Below, in pieces: positions 56,970 through 64,000 of a DNA stretch of 64,000 bases. Position numbers and translations under genes: made by a program. Each line of letters starts with the position of its first letter. The stretch's first letter is position 1. Source of the DNA: Ramlibacter paludis (GTDB lineage Bacteria > Pseudomonadota > Gammaproteobacteria > Burkholderiales > Burkholderiaceae_C); the NCBI RefSeq assembly GCF_022012305.1, contig NZ_JAKLTM010000001.1:682001-746000 (forward strand). The letters run 5' to 3'. The notes below the pieces were generated by a model that did not search any database, was not told the DNA's origin, and saw only the letters and a program-made list of their open reading frames with translations.

Positions 56970-57055
56970 AAGGGGCTAGAGGCTGGAGGCTAGGGGCTAG
57001 GGGACGAAACCGCGGTTCTTCCCTATGCCCTAGCCTCCAGCTCCTAGCCCCTGAT
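56970..57055. repeat. Dispersed inverted-repeat element, copy C
   Basis: The left arm at 56971-57004 is built of GGGGCTAGAGGCTGGAGG-type heptamers. The centre is CGAAACCGCGGTTCTT. The right arm at 57017-57054 reads TTCCCTATGCCCTAGCCTCC and on. It fills the gap between the convergent hiuH and lipoprotein genes. The palindromic CCGCGG centre followed by TTCTTCCCTA matches copy A (GCGTTCTTCCCTA). Confidence 0.88.
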
Positions 57056-57592
57056 TCAGTCCTGGCCTTCGGTCAGCGTATCGAGTTGGAACCGGCCGCT
57101 CTTGTGCCACAGCCAGGTGTCCGTGTAGACCACCTTGCCCATCTTGGCGGGCACGGGGTAGGGCGCGGCGGCGCGCACGGTGCGCTCGATTTCGGCGATG
57201 ACTTCCGGTGCGTGCTTGGGCGCGCGCATCCAGTTCAGGTTGCGCACGGCGCCCTTGCCGTCCACTTCCACCTGCAGCACGCCGATGGCGTACAGCAGCG
57301 GGGGCAGGCGGCCCTTCCAGATGCGCTCGGAGTTCATCGCGTAGATGTGCTGCGCGGCGTCGGCCCGGTAGGCGCGGGGGTTGTTTGCGTTGGAGGTGCC
57401 CGCATGGTGCGAAGCGATGGCGGCGGCCGGGGGCGCGACCTGCGCTTCGGCGGAGGACGGCGCGGCGGGCGCCACCGTTGCGGGCTTGGCGTCCTGCAGC
57501 GGCACCGAGGACGTGCATGCGGCGAGCAAGGCAGCCACGGTAGCCAAAGCTGCCGGGGCCAGGTAGCGCGGGGAGAGGGATTGCTTCATCAT
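57056..57592 (-). CDS. Lipoprotein with TonB-C-like domain
   Basis: A 178-residue protein starting MMKQSLSPRYLAPAALATVAALLAACTSS with lipobox LAAC. An Ala/Pro-rich linker (about 30-75) follows. The C-terminal region (RIWKGRLPPLLYAIGVLQVEVDGKGAVRNLNWMRAPKH, in parts) resembles the TonB C-terminal beta fold seen in energy-transducer-like proteins. Its role is unknown. It is divergent from xdhC across 92 bp. Confidence 0.75.
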   Translation of the reverse strand: MMKQSLSPRYLAPAALATVAALLAACTSSVPLQDAKPATVAPAAPSSAEAQVAPPAAAIASHHAGTSNANNPRAYRADAAQHIYAMNSERIWKGRLPPLLYAIGVLQVEVDGKGAVRNLNWMRAPKHAPEVIAEIERTVRAAAPYPVPAKMGKVVYTDTWLWHKSGRFQLDTLTEGQD

Positions 57593-57684
57593 GGGTCCTG
57601 CCTGTGGATTAAACCCGGTGCGCCAATGATGACCTTGGAAGCCCGCGCCGCAACGGCCTTGCCATTGGTTGCAAAGTAAAGAGC

Positions 57685-58488
57685 ATGCCGGCCATCAAAG
57701 AAATCACGCAGCGGTTGGGGTCGCAAGACGCGGTGCTGGTCACGGTGGATTCGGCGCAGGGATCCGCGCCGCGCGAGGCCGGAGCGTGGATGCTGGTATT
57801 CACTGACTTCGTGCACGGAACCATAGGCGGCGGGCACCTGGAATTCGATGCGATCGCCCAGGCGCGCAGCCGCCTGTCGGGGACGAGCGGCGAGCCGGTG
57901 TTGCGCTATGCCCTCGGTCCGAGCCTCGGGCAGTGCTGCGGCGGGGTGGTGCACCTGCGTTTCGAGAAGGTCGGCGCCGCCGACGCGCCGGCGCTGGCGC
58001 GCCGTTTCGCGGCCGGATGCGCGCCGGTCGCGCTTTTCGGCGGTGGCCACGTCGGCAAGGCGCTGGTGAAGGTGCTGGCGCCGCTGCCATTCGCCGTGAC
58101 CTGGATCGACAGCCGCGACGAGATCTTCCCCGACGACGTGCCCGCCAACGTCGAGTGCGAGCACTCCGACCCGGTGCAGGCCGCGGTGGCCGACCTCGCC
58201 CCGCACTCGCGCGTCCTCATCATGAGTTTCAGCCACGCCGAAGACCTGGACGTGGTGGCTGCCTGCCTGAAGCGCCTGCGCGAGCGCGGCGACCTGCCTT
58301 ACGTCGGGCTGATCGGCAGCAAGACCAAGTGGGCCACCTTCCGCCATCGCCTGGAGGAACGGGGCTTTCGCAAGCAGGAGCTGGCGCAGGTCACCTGCCC
58401 GATCGGCGTCCCCGGCATCGCCGGCAAGCAGCCCGAGGTGATCGCGGTCGCGGTGGCGGCGCAGCTGCTGCAAGCGCCGCTTCCGTAA
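57685..58488 (+). CDS. xdhC: XdhC, xanthine dehydrogenase molybdenum-cofactor insertion factor
   Basis: The 267-residue accessory protein inserts the sulfurated molybdenum cofactor into xanthine dehydrogenase. It has the N-terminal VDSAQGSAPREAGAWMLV, GTIGGGHLEFDAIAQA and PSLGQCCGGVVHLRFE (with the conserved Cys pair), and a Rossmann-type C-terminus ALFGGGHVGKALVKVL and GLIGSKTKWATFRHRL. The structural xdhA and xdhB genes are not in this window, which is unusual because xdhABC are normally together. It precedes puuD. Confidence 0.93.
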   Translation: MPAIKEITQRLGSQDAVLVTVDSAQGSAPREAGAWMLVFTDFVHGTIGGGHLEFDAIAQARSRLSGTSGEPVLRYALGPSLGQCCGGVVHLRFEKVGAADAPALARRFAAGCAPVALFGGGHVGKALVKVLAPLPFAVTWIDSRDEIFPDDVPANVECEHSDPVQAAVADLAPHSRVLIMSFSHAEDLDVVAACLKRLRERGDLPYVGLIGSKTKWATFRHRLEERGFRKQELAQVTCPIGVPGIAGKQPEVIAVAVAAQLLQAPLP

Positions 58489-58498
58489 CTGCCGCAAG

Positions 58499-58508
58499 GT
58501 GTATACAC
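58499..58508. promoter_or_regulatory. GntR operator GTGTATACAC upstream of puuD
   Basis: It lies 10 bp after the xdhC stop and about 120 bp before the puuD ATG. With the following TGCGGTCCACA it matches the gntR/hiuH site at 19 of 21 positions. It would place puuD under the same regulator. Confidence 0.8.
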
Positions 58509-58536
58509 TGCGGTCCACACAAAGTCGCAGCGGCGC

Positions 58537-58610
58537 TTGAATCGGGATCAGAACCCGATTCAATGTGCGCGACACCAACCTCTGCTCAGAGCGCCCGCGG
58601 TGGTGAGCAG
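58537..58610 (+). promoter_or_regulatory. Two-hairpin 5' leader of puuD
   Basis: Hairpin 1 has a perfect 10-bp stem: TTGAATCGGG (58537-58546), 7-base loop, CCCGATTCAA (58554-58563), flanked by GCGC on both sides. Hairpin 2 has CTGCTCA (58582-58588) pairing with TGAGCAG (58604-58610) around 15 bases. Neither is followed by a T-run, so they are not a simple xdhC terminator. A structured leader on a urate gene could be a purine-sensing element, but I cannot match it to a known riboswitch by eye. Confidence 0.5.
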
Positions 58611-58629
58611 GTCCTTCGGATAGACAGCC

Positions 58630-59829
58630 ATGGAAAGCTATCTCCTCGACTGGGCCAACCTGCTGCTGCGGTGGGTGCACGTCATCACCGCGATCGCCTG
58701 GGTCGGCTCGTCCTTCTACTTCGTCTTCCTGGATAGCAGCCTCACGCCGCCCGCGGACGAGGGCCTGCGCCGCGAAGGCGCCACCGGCGAGCTCTGGGCC
58801 GTGCACGGTGGCGGCTTCTACCACCCGGTGAAGTACGCGGTGCAGCCGCCGCAACTGCCGCCGCACCTGCACTGGTTCTTCTGGGAAAGCTATTCCACCT
58901 GGATGTCGGGCTTCGCGCTCTTCACGGTCAGCTACCTGTGGAACGCCAGCACCTACCTCGTCGACAAGTCGCTCATGAACTGGTCGCCCGGCGCCGCCAT
59001 CGCCGTGGCGCTGTCCTTCCTGGTGGTGTTCTGGATCCTGTACGACGCCATCTGCCAGGCCTTCGGCCAGCGCAAGAACGGCGATGCCATCGTCGGCGGC
59101 CTCGTGCTGTTGCTCGTGTGCGTGGCGGCCTGGCTGGCGTGCCACTGGTTCGCCGGCCGCGCCGCCTTCCTGCTGGTGGGCGCGATGATCGCCACCGCGA
59201 TGAGCGCGAACGTGTTCTTCTGGATCATCCCCGGCCAGAAGAAGGTGATCGCCTCCATCAAGGCCGGCACGCCGGTGGATCCCATCCACGGCGTGCGCGG
59301 CAAGCAGCGCAGCGTGCACAACACCTACTTCACGCTGCCGGTGCTGTTCGCGATGCTGTCCAACCACTACAGCTTCCTCACCACCAGCAAGCTGAACTGG
59401 CTGGTGCTGATCCTGATGATGTTCGCCGGCGCGGCCATCCGCCAGTTCTTCGTGATGCGCCATGGCTGGAAACTCGGTCGCAACAAGCATCCCGCCGGCT
59501 ATGCGCTGGTGGGCGTTGCGGTGATCGCGGCCACCATCGCCTGGCTGGCGCCCGACGCCGGCGCGCTGGCGAAGGCGCCCGCCGCCACCGCGAACTTCGC
59601 CTCGGTGCAGAAGGTGCTGGAGCAGCGCTGCTCCATGTGCCACGGCGCGCAGGTGCAGATGAAGAACGTGCGGCTCGACACGCCCGAGGCGGTGAAGCAG
59701 CACGCGCAGGCGGTCTACCAGCAGGCGGTGGTGGCCAAGACCATGCCGATGAACAACGCCACGCAGATCACGGACGCCGAGCGCGCCTTGATCGGCCAGT
59801 GGTTCCTGGACGGCGCCAAGCTGAACTGA
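58630..59829 (+). CDS. puuD: Urate hydroxylase PuuD (membrane urate oxidase with cytochrome c domain)
   Basis: Oxidises urate to 5-hydroxyisourate. The 399-residue protein has about eight transmembrane helices with RWVHVITAIAWVGSSFYFVFLD, GGGFYHPVKY, HWFFWESYSTWMSGF and VHNTYFTLPVLFAMLSNHY, the urate-oxidase part. A C-terminal periplasmic cytochrome c domain carries the haem site CSMCH (Cys334, Cys337, His338) with later Met in AKTMPMNN. The pair is characteristic of PuuD. It passes electrons to the respiratory chain rather than making peroxide. Confidence 0.94.
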   Translation: MESYLLDWANLLLRWVHVITAIAWVGSSFYFVFLDSSLTPPADEGLRREGATGELWAVHGGGFYHPVKYAVQPPQLPPHLHWFFWESYSTWMSGFALFTVSYLWNASTYLVDKSLMNWSPGAAIAVALSFLVVFWILYDAICQAFGQRKNGDAIVGGLVLLLVCVAAWLACHWFAGRAAFLLVGAMIATAMSANVFFWIIPGQKKVIASIKAGTPVDPIHGVRGKQRSVHNTYFTLPVLFAMLSNHYSFLTTSKLNWLVLILMMFAGAAIRQFFVMRHGWKLGRNKHPAGYALVGVAVIAATIAWLAPDAGALAKAPAATANFASVQKVLEQRCSMCHGAQVQMKNVRLDTPEAVKQHAQAVYQQAVVAKTMPMNNATQITDAERALIGQWFLDGAKLN

Positions 59830-59863
59830 GTTACGGCGCGGTTACGGCGGCACAATCGCAACC

Positions 59864-61180
59864 ATGACCGCGCCCGATCCCCGCGCCGAACCGCGCGCCT
59901 TCCTCGAACACCTGTACCGCGCGGCCGTGCACCGCGCCTTGCCGCTGCACAACACCGCGGCCTTCCTGCCGCCGCCGCCCAAGGGCCGCACCATCGTGAT
60001 CGGTGCCGGCAAGGCCGGCGGCTCCATGGCGCAGGCGGTCGAGGCGCTGTGGCCGGCGGATGCGCCGCTGTCGGGCCTGGTCGTCACCCGCTACCACCAC
60101 ACGCCGCCGCGGCCCGCGGGCCCGCCGCAGCGCATCGAGGTGGTCGAGGCCTCGCACCCGGTGCCGGACGCGGCCGGCCTCGAGGCGGCGCAGCGCATCC
60201 TTGCCTTGACCCAGGGGCTGACCGCCGATGACCTGGTGCTGTGCCTGATCTCCGGCGGCGGCTCCGCCTTGCTCACGTTGCCGGCCGAAGGCCTCACGCT
60301 CGAGGAGAAGCAGCGCATCAACCGCGAGTTGCTGAATTCCGGGGCCAACATCGGCGAGATGAACTGCGTGCGCAAGCACCTGTCGCGCATCAAGGGCGGA
60401 CGCCTCGCCGCGGCCTGCGCGCCGGCGCAGGTGGTCACGCTCACGATCAGCGACGTGCCCGGCGACGATCCCTCGGTGATCGCCAGCGGCCCGACGGTGC
60501 CTGATGCCAGCAGCTGCGCCGACGCCGTGGCCATCCTGCAGCGCTATGGCATCGCGGTGCCGGGCGCCATCATGAGCCTGCTGGAGCAGGGCGCGCTGGA
60601 AACGCCGAAGCCGGGCGATCCGGCCTTCGCCGGCCAGTCGGTGCACATGATCGCCACGCCGCAGCAGTCGCTGGAGGCCGCCGCCGACGCGGCGCGCGCG
60701 GCCGGCCTGGAGGCGCACATCCTCAGCGACGAGATGGAAGGCGAGTCGCGCGAAGTCGGCAAGGTGCATGCGGCCCTGGCGCGCGCCGTCGCGCATCGCG
60801 CCCAGCCCTTCGCCCGGCCGTGCGTGATCCTCTCCGGCGGCGAGACCACGGTGACGGTGCGGAAGCAGCCCGAAGGCACGCCGCGCGGCCGCGGCGGCCG
60901 GGCTGGCGAGTTCTGCCTGGGGCTGGCGCTGGCGCTGCAAGGCCAGGAGCGCGTCTGGGCGCTGGCCGCCGACACCGACGGCATCGACGGCGTGGAGGAC
61001 AACGCGGGCGCGTTCGTCGCGCCGGACACGCTGGCGCGCGCGCTGGCGCAAGGCATGAAGATCGATGCCTACCTGGGGCGCAACGACGCCTATGGCTACT
61101 TCGATGCGCTGGGCGACCTGGTGGTGACCGGGCCCACGCACACGAACGTGAACGACTTCCGGGCGATCCTGGTGCTGTGA
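59864..61180 (+). CDS. Glycerate 2-kinase (type II, MOFRL family)
   Basis: Phosphorylates D-glycerate to 2-phosphoglycerate. The 438-residue protein has the GK-II/MOFRL layout: VIGAGKAGGSMAQAVEALW, CLISGGGSALLTLPAEGLT, NCVRKHLSRIKGGRLA, TISDVPGDDPSVIASGPTVPD and the C-terminal MOFRL domain with CVILSGGETTVTV and ALAADTDGIDG. It follows puuD by 34 bp and finishes the route from allantoin-derived glyoxylate through gcl-hyi-garR. Confidence 0.93.
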   Translation: MTAPDPRAEPRAFLEHLYRAAVHRALPLHNTAAFLPPPPKGRTIVIGAGKAGGSMAQAVEALWPADAPLSGLVVTRYHHTPPRPAGPPQRIEVVEASHPVPDAAGLEAAQRILALTQGLTADDLVLCLISGGGSALLTLPAEGLTLEEKQRINRELLNSGANIGEMNCVRKHLSRIKGGRLAAACAPAQVVTLTISDVPGDDPSVIASGPTVPDASSCADAVAILQRYGIAVPGAIMSLLEQGALETPKPGDPAFAGQSVHMIATPQQSLEAAADAARAAGLEAHILSDEMEGESREVGKVHAALARAVAHRAQPFARPCVILSGGETTVTVRKQPEGTPRGRGGRAGEFCLGLALALQGQERVWALAADTDGIDGVEDNAGAFVAPDTLARALAQGMKIDAYLGRNDAYGYFDALGDLVVTGPTHTNVNDFRAILVL

Positions 61181-61185
61181 CGCCG

Positions 61186-61764
61186 TCAGGACAACAGCTG
61201 CGCCAACGCCTGGGGATGCAGATGCCACCCTGCCAGTCCGGCGACCCCCATGGCGGTGCCGAATAGCCCGGGAATCATCGCCACGCCATACAGCCACCAG
61301 GCCTGCGTGAGCGAGGCCACGGCCAGCGCCGCGATGGCGATCGAGATGGCGGCGTCGGCCAGGTCGAACTGGTCGTCGCGGTAGTTCAGCGCGTCGTACT
61401 GCTGCTGGTCGCGGCCGGCCTGCAGGCGCAGTTCTTCCTTCTTCTGCGCCTGGTCCGCCGCCAGCTTCTCGTACTGCGCGATCGCCGCGTCGTAGCCGGC
61501 GCGCTCCGCCGCCGGGCGTCCCGCGGCCTGCAGGCGCAGCAGCACCAGCGTGGACTTCGCGACTTCTTCGCGCAGGTTGCGCGCCTGGTAGAAGGCCCAG
61601 TGGTCGATCTTGTCGGCCTGCGCCTGCTGCATGGCCTGCACGATGTTGTCGTCCTTGACCTTGCAGACGCCCATCACGGTGCCCAGGAGCGCCACCGACA
61701 GGGCGACGGCGGCGTTCAGGCGCGACAGGCGGGCTTCCTTCGCGTCCGGGAGAGCGTTGTCCAT
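61186..61764 (-). CDS. DUF4337 domain membrane protein
   Basis: The 192-residue protein starts [20 protein letters not shown]. It has one hydrophobic helix near residues 17-33, a long charged helical middle (AAQYEK-type coiled coil with [14 protein letters not shown]), and two or three hydrophobic helices at the C-terminus. The [30 protein letters not shown] block is typical of DUF4337. The function is unknown. It is divergent from the TIR-like gene with a 52-bp gap that holds both starts, so the two may be co-regulated. Confidence 0.85.
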   Translation of the reverse strand: MDNALPDAKEARLSRLNAAVALSVALLGTVMGVCKVKDDNIVQAMQQAQADKIDHWAFYQARNLREEVAKSTLVLLRLQAAGRPAAERAGYDAAIAQYEKLAADQAQKKEELRLQAGRDQQQYDALNYRDDQFDLADAAISIAIAALAVASLTQAWWLYGVAMIPGLFGTAMGVAGLAGWHLHPQALAQLLS

Positions 61765-61816
61765 GCCGGGATTGTGCCGCGACAAGGTAGAGTCGCATCC
61801 AGGCAGGAGGAAATGC

Positions 61817-62947
61817 ATGTCCAAGTCCGTCGGCACGCACGAGCGCGCCCACCTCGAGAAAATCGGCCGGACCATCCGCGAGCTGCGCGGCTTCGACGTC
61901 TCCGTCATCCAGGACCGCTGGGATGGCCGCCTGGAAGTGATGCAGCGCAAGGTCAACGCGCACGTGGCCGACGTGCTGGGCGCCGGTACGCCGGAGTACA
62001 AGAAGCAGGCGATCCCGCCGCTGGACTCCGCGCTCGATTCGACCTTCGGCGAGCGCTACACCCTGGGTGAATTCCACGACTGCCTGCGCGCGGCCATCCA
62101 GCAGGCGATCATCCGGCTCGACGCGATCAGCAAGCTGGCGGTGGACAAGCCGCCGCAGGCCGCCGCGCCGGAGGCGGCGCCCGAACCGACCCCGGCCCCA
62201 ACGGCAGCACCGACCCCTGCGCCGACGCCAGCCCCCACGCCCGAACCGACGCCCGCGCCGACCCCTGCGCCAACGCCCGCGCCAACGCCGGCGCCGACAC
62301 CAGCCCCCACGCCAGCGCCCACACCGGCCCCCACGCCCGCGCCTACCCCGAAGCCCACCCCCGCTCCGACGCCGGCCCCGACTCCCAAGCCGACCCCGGC
62401 CCCCACACCGGCCCCGACGCCGAAGCCGACCCCCGCGCCGACCCCCGCGCCGACTCCGGCGCCGACTCCGGCGCCCACCCCCAAGCCCACGGCCGCGCCC
62501 GCCCCTGCCGCGACCCCCGCTCCTGCCCCGAAAGCCTCCATGTCCGCTCCCGTTCCCGCCGCGGCCCCCGGCCGCACGCCGCGCATCGCGATCGTCTGCC
62601 GCGACGACAACAACGGCGAAGCGGTCACCACCTTCATCGCCGAACTCGGGCTCGAGCCGGTGATCAGCCAGGAACCCGGCGCCGACGGCGCTTCGCTCGA
62701 AGTGCTGGAGCGCCTGCGCGAGGCCGACTTCGCGCTGGTGCTGCAGGCCGAGCGCCAGATCGAGATCGGCTTCCTGCTGGCGACGCTCGGCCGCGCGAAG
62801 GTGTTCGTGCTGCAAACCGGCGAGGGCCCCGCTGCGCTGTCCGGCCTGGCGCACCACACCATCGAGGACAGCGGCGTCTGGCGCCTGCTGCTGGCCCGCG
62901 CGATGAAGCAGGCCGGCCTGGAAGTCGACCTCAACCGCGCGCTCTGA
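61817..62947 (+). CDS. TIR-like nucleotide-binding-domain protein with long PT-A linker
   Basis: A 376-residue protein starting at ATG 61817 after GGAGGAA. Residues about 1-115 form a helical N-terminal domain ([28 protein letters not shown], then [10 protein letters not shown] and [10 protein letters not shown]) like that found before TIR-like domains. Residues about 122-240 are a low-complexity linker of PTPA/PTPK units. Residues about 255-376 match the predicted nucleotide-binding, TIR-like domain (PF10137 type): [27 protein letters not shown], Glu316 in [12 protein letters not shown], and a terminal [11 protein letters not shown]. Glu316 aligns with the catalytic Glu of NADase TIR domains. 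It could be an NAD-cleaving defence effector. The His usual in the first motif is Cys261 here. Confidence 0.75.
   Translation: MSKSVGTHERAHLEKIGRTIRELRGFDVSVIQDRWDGRLEVMQRKVNAHVADVLGAGTPEYKKQAIPPLDSALDSTFGERYTLGEFHDCLRAAIQQAIIRLDAISKLAVDKPPQAAAPEAAPEPTPAPTAAPTPAPTPAPTPEPTPAPTPAPTPAPTPAPTPAPTPAPTPAPTPAPTPKPTPAPTPAPTPKPTPAPTPAPTPKPTPAPTPAPTPAPTPAPTPKPTAAPAPAATPAPAPKASMSAPVPAAAPGRTPRIAIVCRDDNNGEAVTTFIAELGLEPVISQEPGADGASLEVLERLREADFALVLQAERQIEIGFLLATLGRAKVFVLQTGEGPAALSGLAHHTIEDSGVWRLLLARAMKQAGLEVDLNRAL
62185..62510 (+). repeat. Low-complexity PTPA-coding repeat inside the TIR-like gene
   Basis: About 330 bp of degenerate 12-bp units (CCGACCCCCGCG-like) encode Pro-Thr-Pro-Ala, with scattered PTPK and PTPE variants. 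Codon use varies between units (CCG/CCC, ACC/ACG/ACT, GCG/GCC), so the amino acid pattern is more regular than the DNA. The reverse strand gives a spurious long Gly-Ala-Val frame. Confidence 0.9.
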
Positions 62948-62949
62948 AT

Positions 62950-62971
62950 CCGGCCCATTCTTGAGGGCCGG
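62950..62971 (+). terminator. Terminator-like hairpin after the TIR-like gene
   Basis: CCGGCCC (62950-62956), 8-base loop, GGGCCGG (62965-62971), three bases after the stop codon. Only TT follows, so it is a weak intrinsic terminator or an mRNA-stabilising hairpin. Confidence 0.5.
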
Positions 62972-63064
62972 TTAACAATGCCTTGAATCCCGGGCTGGTC
63001 GTCCACTGCGCTTTTCCCTAAAGTGACGTGCCATACGACGGCATAGACCCGCAGGAGACAAGCA

Positions 63065-64000
63065 ATGAAGCGACTGATTTCGGCCCTCGGCCTGGCCTTG
63101 CTGGCACCCCTGGCCATGGCCCAGGCCTGCCCAGAAAAAAACCTGCAGTACTGGCAGGCCTTCCCGCCCGGCGGCGAGTCCGACCTGTCGGCCCGCCACC
63201 AGCAGCTGGTGCTGCACAAGAAGTGCCCCGGCATCGAGACGATCATCCAGTACAAGGCCGGCGCCGGCGGCGCGCTGATGTGGTCGCAGATGAACCAGCT
63301 GCCGGCCGACGGCCTGAACGTGGTGGGCGTCAACCTGCCGCACATCGTGTTCCAGCCGATCCAGGGCGACGTGCAGTACAAGACCGGCGACGTCGTTCCG
63401 GTGTACTGGTTCCACTTCACGCCGGACATCTTGGTGGTCAACGCCAAGAGCCCGATCAAGAACTTCCAGGAGTTCCTGGCCGCCGCCAAGGCCAACCCCG
63501 GCAAGCTGAGCCTGGCCGGCTCCGGCCAGTACTCCGCCAACCACGCGGCGCACGAGCGCCTCGATGCCGCCTTCGGCGTGAAGACGCTGTACGTGCCCTT
63601 CAAGGGCACCGGCGACCTCGCCGCTTCGGTGATCGGCGCCCAGGTCGACGGCGCCATGACGTACACCCCCTTCGCCATCGCCAACATGGACAAGGGCGTG
63701 CGCCCGCTGGCCGTCGCGATGGAGAAGCGCCACCCCCTGATGCCCAACGTGCCCACCTTCAAGGAGCTGGGCGTGGACTGGGTCGATGGCGCCTACCGCG
63801 GCATCGGCATGCCCAAGTCGACGCCGCCGGAAGCGCGCAAGCGCATCTCCGACATGTGGCGCAGCATGAACAACGACGCCGAGATGAAGGAGCTGGCGGC
63901 CAAGAGCGGCTTCGAGCTGGTGAACGTCGGCGTCGAGCAGATGGATGCCTTCATGGCGGACAAGACCAAGCTGTACACCGAAGGTGCCGCCCGCATGGGC
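63065..64000 (+). CDS. Bug-family receptor, cut by the window end
   Basis: The 312 codons inside the window start at ATG 63065 after GCAGGAGA and stay open to the last base. The signal peptide is [21 protein letters not shown]. The mature N-terminus [24 protein letters not shown] is a divergent Bug signature with two Cys (residues 22 and 53) that could form a disulfide. Later blocks KPGKLSL-like [20 protein letters not shown] and [20 protein letters not shown] are typical. It is the sixth such receptor in the window; its partner genes lie beyond the edge. Confidence 0.88.
   Translation, partial: MKRLISALGLALLAPLAMAQACPEKNLQYWQAFPPGGESDLSARHQQLVLHKKCPGIETIIQYKAGAGGALMWSQMNQLPADGLNVVGVNLPHIVFQPIQGDVQYKTGDVVPVYWFHFTPDILVVNAKSPIKNFQEFLAAAKANPGKLSLAGSGQYSANHAAHERLDAAFGVKTLYVPFKGTGDLAASVIGAQVDGAMTYTPFAIANMDKGVRPLAVAMEKRHPLMPNVPTFKELGVDWVDGAYRGIGMPKSTPPEARKRISDMWRSMNNDAEMKELAAKSGFELVNVGVEQMDAFMADKTKLYTEGAARMG

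Noticed and set aside
62056..63762. A 568-codon minus-strand frame with a long Gly-Ala-Val-Gly repeat, like a structural protein.
   Set aside because: It is the reverse of the PTPA-coding repeat and of the Bug receptor gene; both plus-strand genes have Shine-Dalgarno sequences, family motifs and a signal peptide or domain.

Overview
The window is high-GC DNA (about two thirds G+C by eye) with tightly packed genes, many ATGA start/stop overlaps and no insertion sequence, tRNA, rRNA or CRISPR array that I can see. Six periplasmic receptors of the tripartite tricarboxylate transporter (Bug/TctC) family in 64 kb, a urtCDE urea transporter, a MaeB hybrid malic enzyme and aldarate catabolism genes point to a betaproteobacterium of the Comamonadaceae/Burkholderiales (Ramlibacter, Variovorax or Polaromonas-like). 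That is inference from gene content.

Layout. 1-6.4 kb: the end of a urea ABC transporter (urtC tail, urtD, urtE), small genes, and on the minus strand an NMT1/THI5-type ABC transporter whose operon ends with a urease accessory gene ureD. 6.7-9.4 kb: a small YeaQ-type membrane protein with a terminator, and maeB. 9.4-13.9 kb: the glyoxylate operon gcl-hyi-garR with a divergent LysR regulator. 13.9-18.6 kb: a signalling block (PAS histidine kinase, single-domain response regulator, DUF2917 protein, degenerate cyclase-like protein), where two transcription units share near-identical upstream DNA. 18.6-23.9 kb: a 2-hydroxyacid dehydrogenase, Bug receptor and LysR, a PhyH-type dioxygenase, DUF3297 and a lytic transglycosylase. 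24-44.4 kb: a hexuronate/aldarate block: garD, LacI, L-talarate/galactarate dehydratase, Bug receptor, then alpha-ketoglutarate semialdehyde dehydrogenase, gudD, kdgD, FadR-type regulator, uronate dehydrogenase, TRAP transporter and lactonase. A Sel1 protein and a LacI-linked metallo-beta-lactamase lipoprotein lie inside it. 44.4-50.2 kb: an exported argininosuccinate-lyase-like protein, LysR, Bug receptor and two alpha/beta hydrolases. 50.3-61.2 kb: purine breakdown: NCS1 permease, M20 hydrolase, a uraD-allC fusion, puuE, GntR regulator, hiuH, xdhC, puuD and glycerate 2-kinase. 61.2-64 kb: DUF4337, a TIR-like nucleotide-binding-domain protein with a very long Pro-Thr-Ala linker, and a Bug receptor cut by the window end.

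How the parts fit. Urate is taken to allantoin, allantoate, glyoxylate and urea. Glyoxylate enters gcl-hyi-garR and ends at glycerate 2-kinase. Urea links to the urt transporter and ureD. Uronates are oxidised by Udh, the lactone is opened, and glucarate/galactarate pass through GudD, GarD or TalrD, KdgD and KGSADH to alpha-ketoglutarate.

Beyond genes, three signals stand out: a dispersed inverted-repeat family in intergenic gaps (three copies, one expanded into G-rich heptamer arrays inside the glucarate operon); a GTGTATACAC operator set across the purine genes; and duplicated promoter DNA in the kinase block. The most system-like gene is the TIR-like protein at 61.8-62.9 kb.
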